Below are positions 8,753 to 17,527 of a stretch of 64,000 bases of DNA, in pieces. The position numbers and the translations under genes were made by a program. Origin of the DNA: CAKZSB01 sp964573105 (GTDB taxonomy: Bacteria > Pseudomonadota > Gammaproteobacteria > Granulosicoccales > Granulosicoccaceae); contig CAZNIS010000005.1 in NCBI GenBank assembly GCA_964573105.1, positions 62,001 through 126,000 on the forward strand. The letters are read 5' to 3'. The notes below the pieces were generated by a model, which saw only the letters and a list, made by a program, of their open reading frames with translations, did no database searches and was not told where the DNA came from. Numbering within the stretch: position 1 is the stretch's first letter; every line of letters begins with the position of its first letter.

Positions 8753-9019
8753 GCTTACGAGTACACTAATGCCAGTGGATCATGGTTGGGCTCTACAAGT
8801 AGAACAAAACGTATTCGATGACGCGACGAAACGCGCGTTGCAAGTGCCTGTTAATGGTGCGGCCAGCCAGCTGCAGCCACCCAGGTCACGACCGACACCG
8901 CCCAACGTGGACGACGGGGACGCCCAGTCAGGCGTGCTGTAAACAGGCACCAACAAAACCAATGAAAAGTTGATACCAGTTTTGGCAAGATACCAAAACC
9001 CGCCTGACGCTCCCTGGCT
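8753..9019. other. Intergenic region with a weak hairpin
   Basis: This 267-base stretch separates mscL and clcA, both on the minus strand. GTTTTGG (8979-8985) and CCAAAAC (8993-8999) can pair with a 7-base loop just after the mscL stop, and may act as a weak terminator. No other coding or RNA feature is apparent. Confidence 0.45.
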
Positions 9020-9439
9020 TCAGTTGCGATGCTTCAGCAAATCACGGATTTCTGACAGTAACTCGACCTCTGCGGATACAGTCGGGCTCTCGGGTTCTGC
9101 AGAACGCAAACGATTGACGAGTTTGATCACCACAAAAATTGCCGCTGCGACGATCAGGAAACTAATTAGCGTGTTGCCAAAGCTACCCAGGTTAAGTGTC
9201 ACAGCGCCAGCTGATTTCGCCGCAGCCAGCGACGCGTAAGGTGCCGCCACTGCGCCCTCTTTCAGCACAATAAAAACATTGCTGAAATCCACGCCACCGA
9301 GTAAAAGGCCGACTGGTGGCATGATGATGTCCTCGACCAGACTGCTGACTACGGTCCCGACGGCAGCACCGATTACGATGCCGACCGCCATATCGACGAC
9401 GTTGCCACCCAATATAAATTTCTTAAATTCTTCGAACAC
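9020..9439 (-). CDS. mscL: Large-conductance mechanosensitive channel
   Basis: MscL forms a homopentamer in the inner membrane. It opens near lytic membrane tension and releases solutes on osmotic downshock. The 139-residue protein starts with the amphipathic FEEFKKFILGGNVVDMAVG, then TM1 (about 15-45) and a periplasmic loop (about 50-72). TM2 (about 75-100) and a charged C-terminal bundle (EVELLSEIRDLL) follow. The start is GTG, with AGGT upstream. The gene is monocistronic, and no link to the neighbouring ClC gene can be claimed beyond both acting in ion flux. Confidence 0.96.
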   Translation of the reverse strand: MFEEFKKFILGGNVVDMAVGIVIGAAVGTVVSSLVEDIIMPPVGLLLGGVDFSNVFIVLKEGAVAAPYASLAAAKSAGAVTLNLGSFGNTLISFLIVAAAIFVVIKLVNRLRSAEPESPTVSAEVELLSEIRDLLKHRN

Positions 9440-9556
9440 GTTGATTTACCTGCGAATGACCCGTTCGCATGATAACAAACCCGTGGCGATACCAGCGCGC
9501 CCTTAAAGGCCGCGTAGAAAATGATCGGCGCGTGAGGGGCGGGAACAATGGAATAG

Positions 9557-9584
9557 TCTCCCCTGGCGCTCGTGCCAGGGGAGA
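9557..9584. terminator. Strong hairpin downstream of the comEA-like gene
   Basis: A perfect 11-bp stem (TCTCCCCTGGC / GCCAGGGGAGA) with a 6-base loop lies just beyond the stop codon of the ComEA-like gene on the minus strand. No strong T-run follows, so it may be an attenuated terminator or a stabilising 3' hairpin. Confidence 0.6.
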
Positions 9585-9592
9585 TACCGCGG

Positions 9593-9937
9593 TTAGCTGC
9601 CCGTTGCGGCCGGCTGCTGGGGTTTGCTTGCCGACGTCGAGGTTTTCGGGGCGACACCAGGCGCGCCTTTGGTCAGCGAGATCAACGCACGATTTCGATC
9701 GAGCAGCTTGAGCCCGATACCCTTGACCTTGATCAGATCATCGACGCTGGTGAAGTCACCGTTGGCCTTGCGGTATTCAACAATCGCCATCGCCTTTGCC
9801 TGTCCGATACCCGTCAGGTTCTCGGCAATGACGCTTGCATCCGCCTTGTTGATGTTGATCAACTCACCGGCGCCGGCAAAAGAAGAATAGAAGACAAGAA
9901 GGAACGCGATTGCGGTACTACGTACTAACTGGAACAT
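9593..9937 (-). CDS. ComEA-like helix-hairpin-helix protein
   Basis: A 114-residue exported protein. Residues 1-23 form a signal peptide. Residues 25-88 hold the double helix-hairpin-helix module (ININKADASVIAENLTGIG and DLIKVKGIGLKLLDRNRALI), followed by a low-complexity Ser/Pro/Gln tail. In competent bacteria ComEA binds incoming DNA in the periplasm, and many proteobacteria keep a short version of this kind. GGAGAAA lies four bases before the ATG. No other competence gene is adjacent, so a role in DNA uptake is inferred from family alone. Confidence 0.85.
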   Translation of the reverse strand: MFQLVRSTAIAFLLVFYSSFAGAGELININKADASVIAENLTGIGQAKAMAIVEYRKANGDFTSVDDLIKVKGIGLKLLDRNRALISLTKGAPGVAPKTSTSASKPQQPAATGS

Positions 9938-10093
9938 CTAATTTCTCCAAACTACAGTTTTGATACCTGATCGAATGATGCAGGCCGTTGTAGACTAACA
10001 TGCGGTTTGCGGATGTTTTCCGACTGAAGTCACATTACCCGGCGATCCGGCAGCTGGCTGTTGACCACGCCGGCACACTGAAGTATCGCGAAG

Positions 10094-12745
10094 TTATGCA
10101 CTCATACTGACTGATTCGACTTCGACTACTGGCAACCTGATTTCGATCGTCGTACCGGAACCCTCGACACTACTGGCGGTGACTTTGCCACCATGTTGAT
10201 TAACCACTTTCGCCACTAGCGCAAGCCCCAATCCAGTGCCGGCATATTGTTTTTGCGCCTGAGGGTCGCGATGAAACCGCTCGAACAACATCCCGATTCT
10301 CGACGACGGAATACCGATACCCTGATCGCTGACACGTGTGACCACTTCGGTGCCACCTTCAAGGGTTGCCGAGATCATCACCCGGGAATCGGCTCCGGAA
10401 TACTTGATCGCATTGCCGACCACATTGATAAACGCTCGTTCCAGCAGACTGGCGTCAGCTGATATCCAGATCTCATCCTCAACGTTCTCAAGCTTGAGCG
10501 AGATATTTTTCTGCCGCGCCTGCGGCAATAGTTGATCGACTGTGTTTTCGATAATATTCTCAAAGAAAACCGGCTGCAATTGTTCAGCCTTGAGATGCTC
10601 GGCGCGGGTGACGCCCAGTAGATCGTCGATCATCTTCAGCGTTTTGTTGACGTTGCTCTCGACCTGTTTTAGCGAGTCGATGGATTCATCGTCAGAATTC
10701 TCACGGACCTGATTGACCAGATACAACGAGGAGATCAGCGGCGACCTGAGATCGTGTGAAAGATACTCGATGAGTTCACCCCGCAGTCTCTCTGCGCGGC
10801 GTATTTCACTCAGATCGACGACGCTGGCCACGACCAGTCGATCGGACAGCTCATCACCGAGCACACTGAAGTCCACCACCAACTCACTGGAACCATTGAC
10901 GGCGTTGATCTGCCAGCTCTCGCCATTCAGCATCAGCGCCTCGAACTGGCGGCGATCTATCTGATCCGGATCCTTGTCCAGCAACAGAAGAAAATCGCGG
11001 ATCGATTTGTTGGCAAGGTTGTGAGTGCTGAACATACTGCTGGCCATTTCATTGACCCGCATCATTTCACCCACGGCATTCCAGACAATTAATCCTGCCG
11101 GACTGCCGTTGAATATGTTGTCATCGAGGACTTTGAGTTGAAGAATACGCTGATTCTGCTTGCTCAGTCGATCGGCATCGTTTTGCAGATTTTCTATCGT
11201 GCCACCCTGCACCGGCACCTCGACCATTCTCTGCACACGGGAGGCATTGTCGACAAATCGACTGAACTGCTCGTTGAGCTGAGACTGACCAAAGTCGAAA
11301 CCAACGACCAGTTGTGACTTGCCATCAAAGCGTTTGGTGGTAAAACCCTCTTTGGCAGACCAGTCGTCGCTGGTGACACGTTCCGGCTCCAGCCCTTCGC
11401 TATCGCCTTCTGTCAGGCGGTCATCGATCTGCAAAAACCAGCGTTTCAGCCCCAGGTGCCCCACCGCACTTTCGAATAAATTGCTGACGGGCAGCTGTCC
11501 GGTCAATCCGATATCGTCGTCGTAGATCGCAAGCTTGTTGGTTTCGGAGTGTAGAAATCTTCCAGCAAACTCGAGCCGATGCCAGCTCCATAGTGGAAAT
11601 GCCATCAGTACCGGTACTACTGCAAGTAACGGCGCGAACCAGATTCTGCCTAATTCGTAGGCCAGATAGCTGAGCAGCACTGGCATGAGCGCCAGTGTAA
11701 TAGTGTAAAACAAGCCCCAGCGTGGGCGCATGCGGGTATAAATCGCCAACAACAGTGCGATAGATAAAAAGACGAGTACGTAGGCCGGCCAGCTACCGAT
11801 TTGCTCGACCATGTCACCGTTGCGCAGCGCGCTGTAGATGTTGGCGTGCACTTCGACACCCGGTATCGGTTGATCAATACCTAGAATGGGTGTTGGCACA
11901 ACATCGGCCAGTCCGCTGGCGGTCAATCCAAAAAACACCACGTTCGAATGAAAAACCGCAGGATCAAAGTTGCCGTTCAACACATCCAGCGCAGGAATGA
12001 CTTTGAAGCTGTTCTTCGGACCATGAAAAGGAATCAGCACCTCCTTGTCACCACGCCATTGCAACGATGGCCCGATGTCTTGAACAGTATTGCCGGGCAA
12101 TGGATCGGGCGCCTCGCCAAGCACTTCCATGCCCGCCAGTGGCAGGATCGACCAATGGGCATTGCGGAAACCACCTTTTAAGTGCGCCCGGCGCACGATG
12201 CCGTCACTGTCGATCGGCAAAAACACGTGACCCAACTCGCGCGCAGTAGAGGAGAAGGCCGAGATCGGCAGCCGTTCGGCCAGGCTGGGGTCAGAACCGC
12301 GACCTTCAGTGATCACCGGCAAAATCACCCTGCCGGAATCGGCCAGCGCTCTGGCAAACTCATCGTCGGCCGCCGGGTTCAGGCGATCGTGTTCTGAATA
12401 CAGAATATCGGTGATGATGACATCTGCGCCGGCCTGACTGATGTTATCGATGATAGTGGCCTGATCCACCCTGCTCCACGGCCAGCGTCCGTGCGAGGCG
12501 ACACTTTGCGAGTCGATACCAACGATAACCATATCGTCGGACGGCGCCGACTGCCCCAGCCTGACCCAGGCATCGTAAATCAGGCTGTCGACTTTCTTCG
12601 TGACCTGCGCCTGATCCATCAGCAACGTGGCGGCTGCAAAAAACAGAAAGAAACCGATTAGCGTTTTGTAGCTTAACCGCCGGTGCCGGGATTGATCAGA
12701 TTTCGCCAAGAGATTACGTCGCCTACTGATCTCTACCTGTTGCAA
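10094..12745 (-). CDS. CHASE2-domain sensor histidine kinase
   Basis: An 883-residue membrane sensor kinase. A first membrane helix (about residues 27-45) precedes an extracytoplasmic CHASE2 domain (about 50-330, DSLIYDAWVRLG...). Three helices (about 330-400) and a PAS-like region with a linker follow. The HisKA domain has His664 (YLSHDLRSPL), and the HATPase_c domain has NVVGNAIKYSG, DQGIGIP and GTGLGLAL. The likely start is TTG at 12745, which overlaps the end of the FecR gene by 23 bases. It belongs with the FecR/LysM gene and the OmpR-type regulator upstream; together they form a probable envelope-sensing system with an unknown signal. Confidence 0.9.
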   Translation of the reverse strand: MQQVEISRRRNLLAKSDQSRHRRLSYKTLIGFFLFFAAATLLMDQAQVTKKVDSLIYDAWVRLGQSAPSDDMVIVGIDSQSVASHGRWPWSRVDQATIIDNISQAGADVIITDILYSEHDRLNPAADDEFARALADSGRVILPVITEGRGSDPSLAERLPISAFSSTARELGHVFLPIDSDGIVRRAHLKGGFRNAHWSILPLAGMEVLGEAPDPLPGNTVQDIGPSLQWRGDKEVLIPFHGPKNSFKVIPALDVLNGNFDPAVFHSNVVFFGLTASGLADVVPTPILGIDQPIPGVEVHANIYSALRNGDMVEQIGSWPAYVLVFLSIALLLAIYTRMRPRWGLFYTITLALMPVLLSYLAYELGRIWFAPLLAVVPVLMAFPLWSWHRLEFAGRFLHSETNKLAIYDDDIGLTGQLPVSNLFESAVGHLGLKRWFLQIDDRLTEGDSEGLEPERVTSDDWSAKEGFTTKRFDGKSQLVVGFDFGQSQLNEQFSRFVDNASRVQRMVEVPVQGGTIENLQNDADRLSKQNQRILQLKVLDDNIFNGSPAGLIVWNAVGEMMRVNEMASSMFSTHNLANKSIRDFLLLLDKDPDQIDRRQFEALMLNGESWQINAVNGSSELVVDFSVLGDELSDRLVVASVVDLSEIRRAERLRGELIEYLSHDLRSPLISSLYLVNQVRENSDDESIDSLKQVESNVNKTLKMIDDLLGVTRAEHLKAEQLQPVFFENIIENTVDQLLPQARQKNISLKLENVEDEIWISADASLLERAFINVVGNAIKYSGADSRVMISATLEGGTEVVTRVSDQGIGIPSSRIGMLFERFHRDPQAQKQYAGTGLGLALVAKVVNQHGGKVTASSVEGSGTTIEIRLPVVEVESVSMSA

Positions 12746-14072
12746 GCAATTCTATCGGTGTATATCGAGACACCAACGTTGCATCGACTATCTGGCGATA
12801 ACGGACAAACACATCACGGCTGTTATCAACCAGAATATTGAATGCGGTTCCGGCGCCAATATCGTAGCTTCGATAGTCGGCCAGTGTGTCCTGACCATCG
12901 ATGTTCACGACGCGGTCAGATACCTGTAGTTCGAATTGTGTAGCAGCATCGAGCGGACCCTTTTCGACTCTGAGCACATCGAGACTCAGATCAATCGCGA
13001 GTTCAGCCGCGACCAGATCCTCAGCCAGATCGACCGCGGTAACCCGTTGATTTGCCCGATACCCGCGCAGACCATACTGATCGACGCCTCTGATCGCGAC
13101 CAGGTATTCACCAGCCGGATAGTCCACGGTACTGTAAGTACGCGCGATCTGTGTTTTGCCGAGCGCCTCGCCACTACCGCTGATACTGATTTCATAACCG
13201 GCAGCATCTTGCAGTTCCAGCCATTCGACCCGGTCCTCTGGACTCACGCGAGCGTAGTGCGGAAGATTGGTCACGATCGGTGGATCGAGAAGATCAAAAA
13301 GACGGCTGACCGATTGCCCCTGACCACCGACAACGCCCTTGCCAAGCGGTACTGATCTCTCCAGTTCGTCAGTGGTGATGACAACCTCGCCCTCAGTCAC
13401 ACCGAGCGTATTGGCGACCACGCCATCGACTTTGGATATGGTGATATCGTACTCGGTGCCTCGAACCACAGCAGAGGCATACGGCGTTTTGATGATAAAG
13501 CGAGTGGCGCCATCAAATCCCTTGTTATCGACCTTGACCGCAGCGTCGCCCTCTTCCGCCCACAGGGTAATCTCACAGCTGCCGGCCGGATCCTCACAAT
13601 TGATTACATCGATTCTGAAGTCACTCTGTGGCTGAATGTTAACCACCGATTCGCTGGTGAAGCTGAGACTGATAAAGCCATTCTCACCGGTCCTGACAGT
13701 CTCGCCGGTAAATATCTGTTGCCCGCGTTCAAGCGGGCGCATCTGCGTGGCACCAATCGGCAAATAGCCCGCTTCACCATTGAAATAATCGACGGTTGCA
13801 TAGCCACGGCGCGTGAGCATTGAACGGGGAATAACAATGATCTGCCCGGGCTTGAGAGCGTCGGGGTCAGCCAGGTTGTTATACAGCGCGACTTCCTGCC
13901 AGCGCCGTGATGAGCCTGTCACTCGTGTCAAAATGCCGATCAGGTTGTCACCGTCGCTCACCTCTACTCGAAGGTCTTCCTTCGGGCGATCTGCTACAGC
14001 CAGGGAGGAATGGGCTGTGCACAGCAACAGCGCCAATACAATTCCCGATAGTTTCAGCTTCTCAACTGCCAT
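12723..14072 (-). CDS. LysM and FecR-domain periplasmic protein
   Basis: A 449-residue exported protein. It has a signal peptide (about 1-26) and a LysM domain (about 34-84, VSDGDNLIGILTRVTG), which would bind peptidoglycan. A FecR domain follows (about 115-240, FIIKTPYASAVVRGTEYDI). The C-terminal half contains two beta-rich Ig/fibronectin-like segments. The ATG is preceded by AAAGGAGGTGAT, nearly the perfect complement of the 16S rRNA tail, so high translation is expected. FecR-plus-CHASE2 kinase pairings are known in other proteobacteria. A role as periplasmic partner of the kinase next door is inferred. Confidence 0.87.
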   Translation of the reverse strand: MAVEKLKLSGIVLALLLCTAHSSLAVADRPKEDLRVEVSDGDNLIGILTRVTGSSRRWQEVALYNNLADPDALKPGQIIVIPRSMLTRRGYATVDYFNGEAGYLPIGATQMRPLERGQQIFTGETVRTGENGFISLSFTSESVVNIQPQSDFRIDVINCEDPAGSCEITLWAEEGDAAVKVDNKGFDGATRFIIKTPYASAVVRGTEYDITISKVDGVVANTLGVTEGEVVITTDELERSVPLGKGVVGGQGQSVSRLFDLLDPPIVTNLPHYARVSPEDRVEWLELQDAAGYEISISGSGEALGKTQIARTYSTVDYPAGEYLVAIRGVDQYGLRGYRANQRVTAVDLAEDLVAAELAIDLSLDVLRVEKGPLDAATQFELQVSDRVVNIDGQDTLADYRSYDIGAGTAFNILVDNSRDVFVRYRQIVDATLVSRYTPIELLATGRDQ

Positions 14073-14226
14073 ATCACCTCCTTTGTCGGAGTGTTTCCGC
14101 GTTTATCTACCTCTGTAATAGCGGACAGCGCAGAGAAATGCTTGGATTATCGGTGATCGTGAGCACTCAGGATGTAAATCATTGTGCCTAACCGTGGCAA
14201 TTTGCGCGCGCCCGGCTAACCTGACT
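14073..14226. other. Gap between response regulator and FecR gene
   Basis: This 154-base stretch on the minus-strand path probably holds the promoter of the FecR-kinase pair. I see the strong ribosome site at 14073-14084 but no clear promoter boxes or RNA gene. Confidence 0.4.
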
Positions 14227-14931
14227 TCAGCTACCGGTGTACTCTTCGAGCCGATAGCCGTGCTGGTAGATAGAAGTCAGCTTCCATTTTTCGGTCGCCG
14301 ACAGATTCAACTTCTTGCGCAACCGACTGGCGTGTGTATCGACAGTTCGCGTATTGAGCTCTGCCGAGGTGCCCCACACAGATGTCAGCAAGTGCTGTCG
14401 CGACAGCACTCTGCCACGATTGCGAAACAGGAACAGCGCGAGGTCATATTCTTTTTCAGTCAGGCGAACCTGCTCGCCCGACACGCTGACCTGACGATTG
14501 CTGGTGTCGAACACGTAGGGCGCATATTCCAGAATTTCAGTCTCGGGCTGCGCGCGTCGGGCCATGGCGCCAATGCGGGCAAGCAGCTCGTGCTGGCGCA
14601 CCGGCTTGACCAGATAATCGTCTGCGCCGGCTTCCAGTGCGGCGACAATATCGGCTTCTGCCTGGCGCGCGGTGATGAATATGACCGGCACGTCGCTGAC
14701 CAGACTTTGCCGCAGCCAGCGCAGGATTTCGACACCAGTTGCGTCGGGCAAATTCCAGTCTAGCGTGACGATATCGTAGCTGGTCTTGCGGAACGCGCGC
14801 TGAAAGTTGTCGGGCTCATGAAAGACTTCGCATTGGTGTCCGCGCTCGGTAATCCAGCCACTCACACGATTTGCCTGATCGACATCGTCTTCGAGCATTC
14901 CGACTCGCAGCACTTGTGAATCTACCGACAT
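14227..14931 (-). CDS. OmpR/PhoB-family response regulator
   Basis: A 234-residue DNA-binding response regulator. The receiver domain (about 8-122) has the acidic pocket LEDD, phospho-acceptor Asp58 (TLDWNLPD) and the conserved Lys in LVKPVR. The C-terminal winged helix (about 140-230) has the usual RTVDTHASRLRKKL recognition region. The ATG at 14931 is preferred over that at 14940: GGGAG sits nine bases before the former and directly against the latter. It precedes the LysM-FecR and CHASE2-kinase genes by 154 bases, so it is the likely output partner of that kinase. Confidence 0.93.
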   Translation of the reverse strand: MSVDSQVLRVGMLEDDVDQANRVSGWITERGHQCEVFHEPDNFQRAFRKTSYDIVTLDWNLPDATGVEILRWLRQSLVSDVPVIFITARQAEADIVAALEAGADDYLVKPVRQHELLARIGAMARRAQPETEILEYAPYVFDTSNRQVSVSGEQVRLTEKEYDLALFLFRNRGRVLSRQHLLTSVWGTSAELNTRTVDTHASRLRKKLNLSATEKWKLTSIYQHGYRLEEYTGS

Positions 14932-15006
14932 AGTTACCATCTCCCATTCTTGAAAACCAGCGACCTGCGCCTGCCAGACCTCACCCGATTTTCTCGGGGT
15001 GTCGAC

Positions 15007-15651
15007 TCAGGCCGGCTCGGCACTGGGATTGAAATAGTGACGCCCTGCCTGGACTGCCAGTATTTGTTGCAGCAAGCGCTTATAGTCCTGCTCACACTCG
15101 TCAAAATCAATCTCGGCGGCGTTAACAATTAAAACAGGCGTGTGATCGTAGCTGTGGAAAAAGCTGGTGTAGGCCTGCTGCAGCTGTGCAATGTAGCTGC
15201 TTGAGATCGACTGCTCCGAACTGACGCCGCGCTTTTCGATTCGATCGTAGAGCACATTCAACGGCGCCTGCAGATAGATCACGAGATCGGGCACCGGCAG
15301 ATCGAACTCCAGTTCGGCGCTGATATCGCTGTACAGCTTGAACTCGTTTGGGCTGAGCGTGAGCTCGGCAAATAATCGATCCTTGTGCCAGAGAAAATCT
15401 GACACCCAGCAGCTCTTGCTGTGGTCTTTTGTGAGCCTGCGCAGAGATCGGCGGCGGGACATCAGAAAATGCAATTGAGTGGGCAGTGCGGCACTGGCTG
15501 GCGAACGATAAAACTGGTCCAGAAAGGGATTCTCGGCCGCCTCTTCCTGCACAAGGCCTGCCTTCAAAGACCGCGCCAGCCGCCGCGCGAGTGTGGTCTT
15601 GCCAACGCCGATCGGCCCCTCTACCGCAACGTATTCAAGTTCGTGTCGCAC
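15007..15651 (-). CDS. Deoxynucleoside kinase (deoxyadenosine/deoxyguanosine kinase type)
   Basis: A 214-residue kinase of the deoxynucleoside kinase family, which phosphorylates deoxyadenosine or deoxyguanosine for salvage. The P-loop GPIGVGKT is at residues 12-19. The WVSDFLWHKDRLFA substrate region and the LID Arg stretch (LYDRIEKRGVSSE) are present. The start is GTG. In many gammaproteobacteria this gene sits between folK and panB downstream of pcnB. Here it follows pcnB directly, with 84 bases between, and neither folK nor panBC is present. Which deoxynucleoside is preferred cannot be told. Confidence 0.87.
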   Translation of the reverse strand: MRHELEYVAVEGPIGVGKTTLARRLARSLKAGLVQEEAAENPFLDQFYRSPASAALPTQLHFLMSRRRSLRRLTKDHSKSCWVSDFLWHKDRLFAELTLSPNEFKLYSDISAELEFDLPVPDLVIYLQAPLNVLYDRIEKRGVSSEQSISSSYIAQLQQAYTSFFHSYDHTPVLIVNAAEIDFDECEQDYKRLLQQILAVQAGRHYFNPSAEPA

Positions 15652-15735
15652 GGTTGCGCTCCTGTCAATTTCAATGGACGCAGTGTCTCATACTGCCGGC
15701 GTATCGGCCCACTCGTTCCGGCAGGAACAAGAATG

Positions 15736-17058
15736 TCAGCTCTGACCACCGCTTTGCGAGCGACGCCGGCGCCGACGCGGGTTGCCAGCCCGAGGTTGCT
15801 TGCGGGCCGCCTCGATCAATGCCTGAGACTCCGGGCTTTGCTGGAGATCTTCCCAGCGTTTACAAACGGGCGCCAGATCTTCTCCCGCATCGTTGCGCAG
15901 ACAAAGAAAATCATAGGCGGCGCGAAAGCGCGGATTGCCGAGCAGACTGGTCGCCCGCTTGCCACGCGCTTTCATCAGACGCGGCTGCAGCGCCCAAATC
16001 TCGCGCATCGGCACCGAGTATCGTCGCGGCAAAGAGGTGGCGCTGAGCTGGGTCGGAATGATCTCGTCAGCCGCCAGATGCAGCGCGGCGATACTGGGCT
16101 CGCCAGCGGACTCGTGGTGGGCGGCGCGCTCGACCACATCCGGCCACAGCAACACGGCATAAATAAATGCCGGTGTGACAGGTTGTTCGTCGCGAATGCG
16201 CCGGTCGGTGTTGCGCAGCGCAAGTTCTGCCAGCGTTTCTGCGTAAGCATCACCGGCATCCAACCGACGAGCTGCCAACGGAAACAGGTATTGCAACAGG
16301 TCAAACTCGCGCAGCATCGCAAAGCTCTGCTCGCCGTCGCCCGATTGCAGCAGTTTCAGCACTTCCTCAAACAAGCGCGCGGCAGGAATTTCTTTCAGTA
16401 GGTGGCGATGCGACTCAATGGCCTGACGCACGCTGTCGTCCACGTCGAAATCGAGCTTGGCGGCAAAACGCACCGCCCGCAACGCGCGAACCGGATCTTC
16501 GATCACACGCTCCGAGGCGTTGCCGATGAACCGCAGCTGACGGTTTTCGATATCGGATCGACCATCGTAGAAATCGACAACTGAGAAATCTGCGATGTTG
16601 TAGTACATCGCATTGACGGTGAAGTCTCGCCGCACGGCGTCCTCAGCCAGTGAGCCGCCGTAGACGTTGTCGCGCACGATTCGCCCGCTCTCGCCGGTGG
16701 CACCGCCATCGCCATCGCTGTGGTCGGCGCGAAAGGTGGCGACCTCAATGATCTCGCGACCAAACACGACATGCGCCAGACGGAATCGGCGCCCGATCAG
16801 CCGGCAGTTGCGAAACAGCTCTTTTACTTCTTCCGGGCTCGCGTCCGTCGCGATGTCGAAGTCTTTCGGGTGACGCTCAAGCAACAAATCGCGCACCCCG
16901 CCACCGACCAGATAACTGGCAAAGCCGGCTTCATTCAGGCGGTACAGGACTTTCAATGCACTGCTGCTGATCGCCTTGCGCGACACGCAATGCTCACTGC
17001 GCGCGATGACAGTGGGTTCTGGTAGATTACTCAAAGAACTGGTCTGAACCTGTGCCAT
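15736..17058 (-). CDS. pcnB: Poly(A) polymerase I
   Basis: PcnB adds poly(A) tails to RNA 3' ends and so speeds decay by the degradosome. The 440-residue protein has the nucleotidyltransferase head (YLVGGGVRDLLL with the DFDIATDA metal-binding pair, about residues 50-75). The RRDFTVNAMYYNI motif and the RNA-binding domain (EDPVRALRAVRFAAKLDF) follow. The tail is Arg-rich (RRRRRRSQ), which separates poly(A) polymerase from CCA-adding enzymes. The ATG at 17058 is chosen; the frame stays open for 23 codons upstream, so the start is not certain. Confidence 0.92.
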   Translation of the reverse strand: MAQVQTSSLSNLPEPTVIARSEHCVSRKAISSSALKVLYRLNEAGFASYLVGGGVRDLLLERHPKDFDIATDASPEEVKELFRNCRLIGRRFRLAHVVFGREIIEVATFRADHSDGDGGATGESGRIVRDNVYGGSLAEDAVRRDFTVNAMYYNIADFSVVDFYDGRSDIENRQLRFIGNASERVIEDPVRALRAVRFAAKLDFDVDDSVRQAIESHRHLLKEIPAARLFEEVLKLLQSGDGEQSFAMLREFDLLQYLFPLAARRLDAGDAYAETLAELALRNTDRRIRDEQPVTPAFIYAVLLWPDVVERAAHHESAGEPSIAALHLAADEIIPTQLSATSLPRRYSVPMREIWALQPRLMKARGKRATSLLGNPRFRAAYDFLCLRNDAGEDLAPVCKRWEDLQQSPESQALIEAARKQPRAGNPRRRRRRSQSGGQS

Positions 17059-17152
17059 GCCTGTATCGATCGAGATCCCTGGCGACTTGCCGAATGTGTA
17101 GCGACCAAAGGATCGCTGTGGCGCCATCGCGCCGGTGGCACTGCAACACTGA

Positions 17153-17491
17153 CTATAGTGCCTCTTCGTTCTCTTCGCCGGTCCTGATGCGAATCACCCG
17201 ATCGATATTTTCAATAAAAATCTTGCCGTCACCGATTTTGCCGGTGCGCGCGGCAGTGGTGATGGCATCGAGGCAGGCATCCAGCTGATCGGCTGAAACC
17301 ACAGCCTCAAGCTTCACCTTAGGCAGAAAATCAATCACATATTCTGCGCCTCGGTAGAGTTCGGTGTGTCCTTTCTGTCGTCCGAACCCCTTGACCTCGG
17401 TGACGGTGATACCCTTGACGCCCACTTTCGACAGCTCTTCGCGGACGTCTTCCAGTTTGAACGGTTTGATGATAGCAGTGATTTTTTTCAT
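17153..17491 (-). CDS. glnK: Nitrogen regulatory PII protein
   Basis: A 112-residue PII protein, a trimeric sensor of 2-oxoglutarate and ATP/ADP. It blocks AmtB and tunes the nitrogen response. The T-loop has the uridylylation Tyr51 (YRGAEYVIDF), and the B- and C-loops are intact (TAARTGKIGDGKIF, IRIRTGE). It lies 36 bases downstream of amtB, the reverse of the usual glnK-amtB order, which still points to the AmtB-partner role. It is named GlnK rather than GlnB on that context; sequence alone does not separate them. Confidence 0.93.
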   Translation of the reverse strand: MKKITAIIKPFKLEDVREELSKVGVKGITVTEVKGFGRQKGHTELYRGAEYVIDFLPKVKLEAVVSADQLDACLDAITTAARTGKIGDGKIFIENIDRVIRIRTGEENEEAL

Positions 17492-17527
17492 GTGATTCTA
17501 CCGGGGCGGCCTCAGGCCCACCTTTGT

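Noticed and set aside
15421..16401. A 326-codon frame opposite pcnB and the kinase gene
   Set aside because: It spans two real genes and the gap between them, with low-complexity sequence; a shadow.
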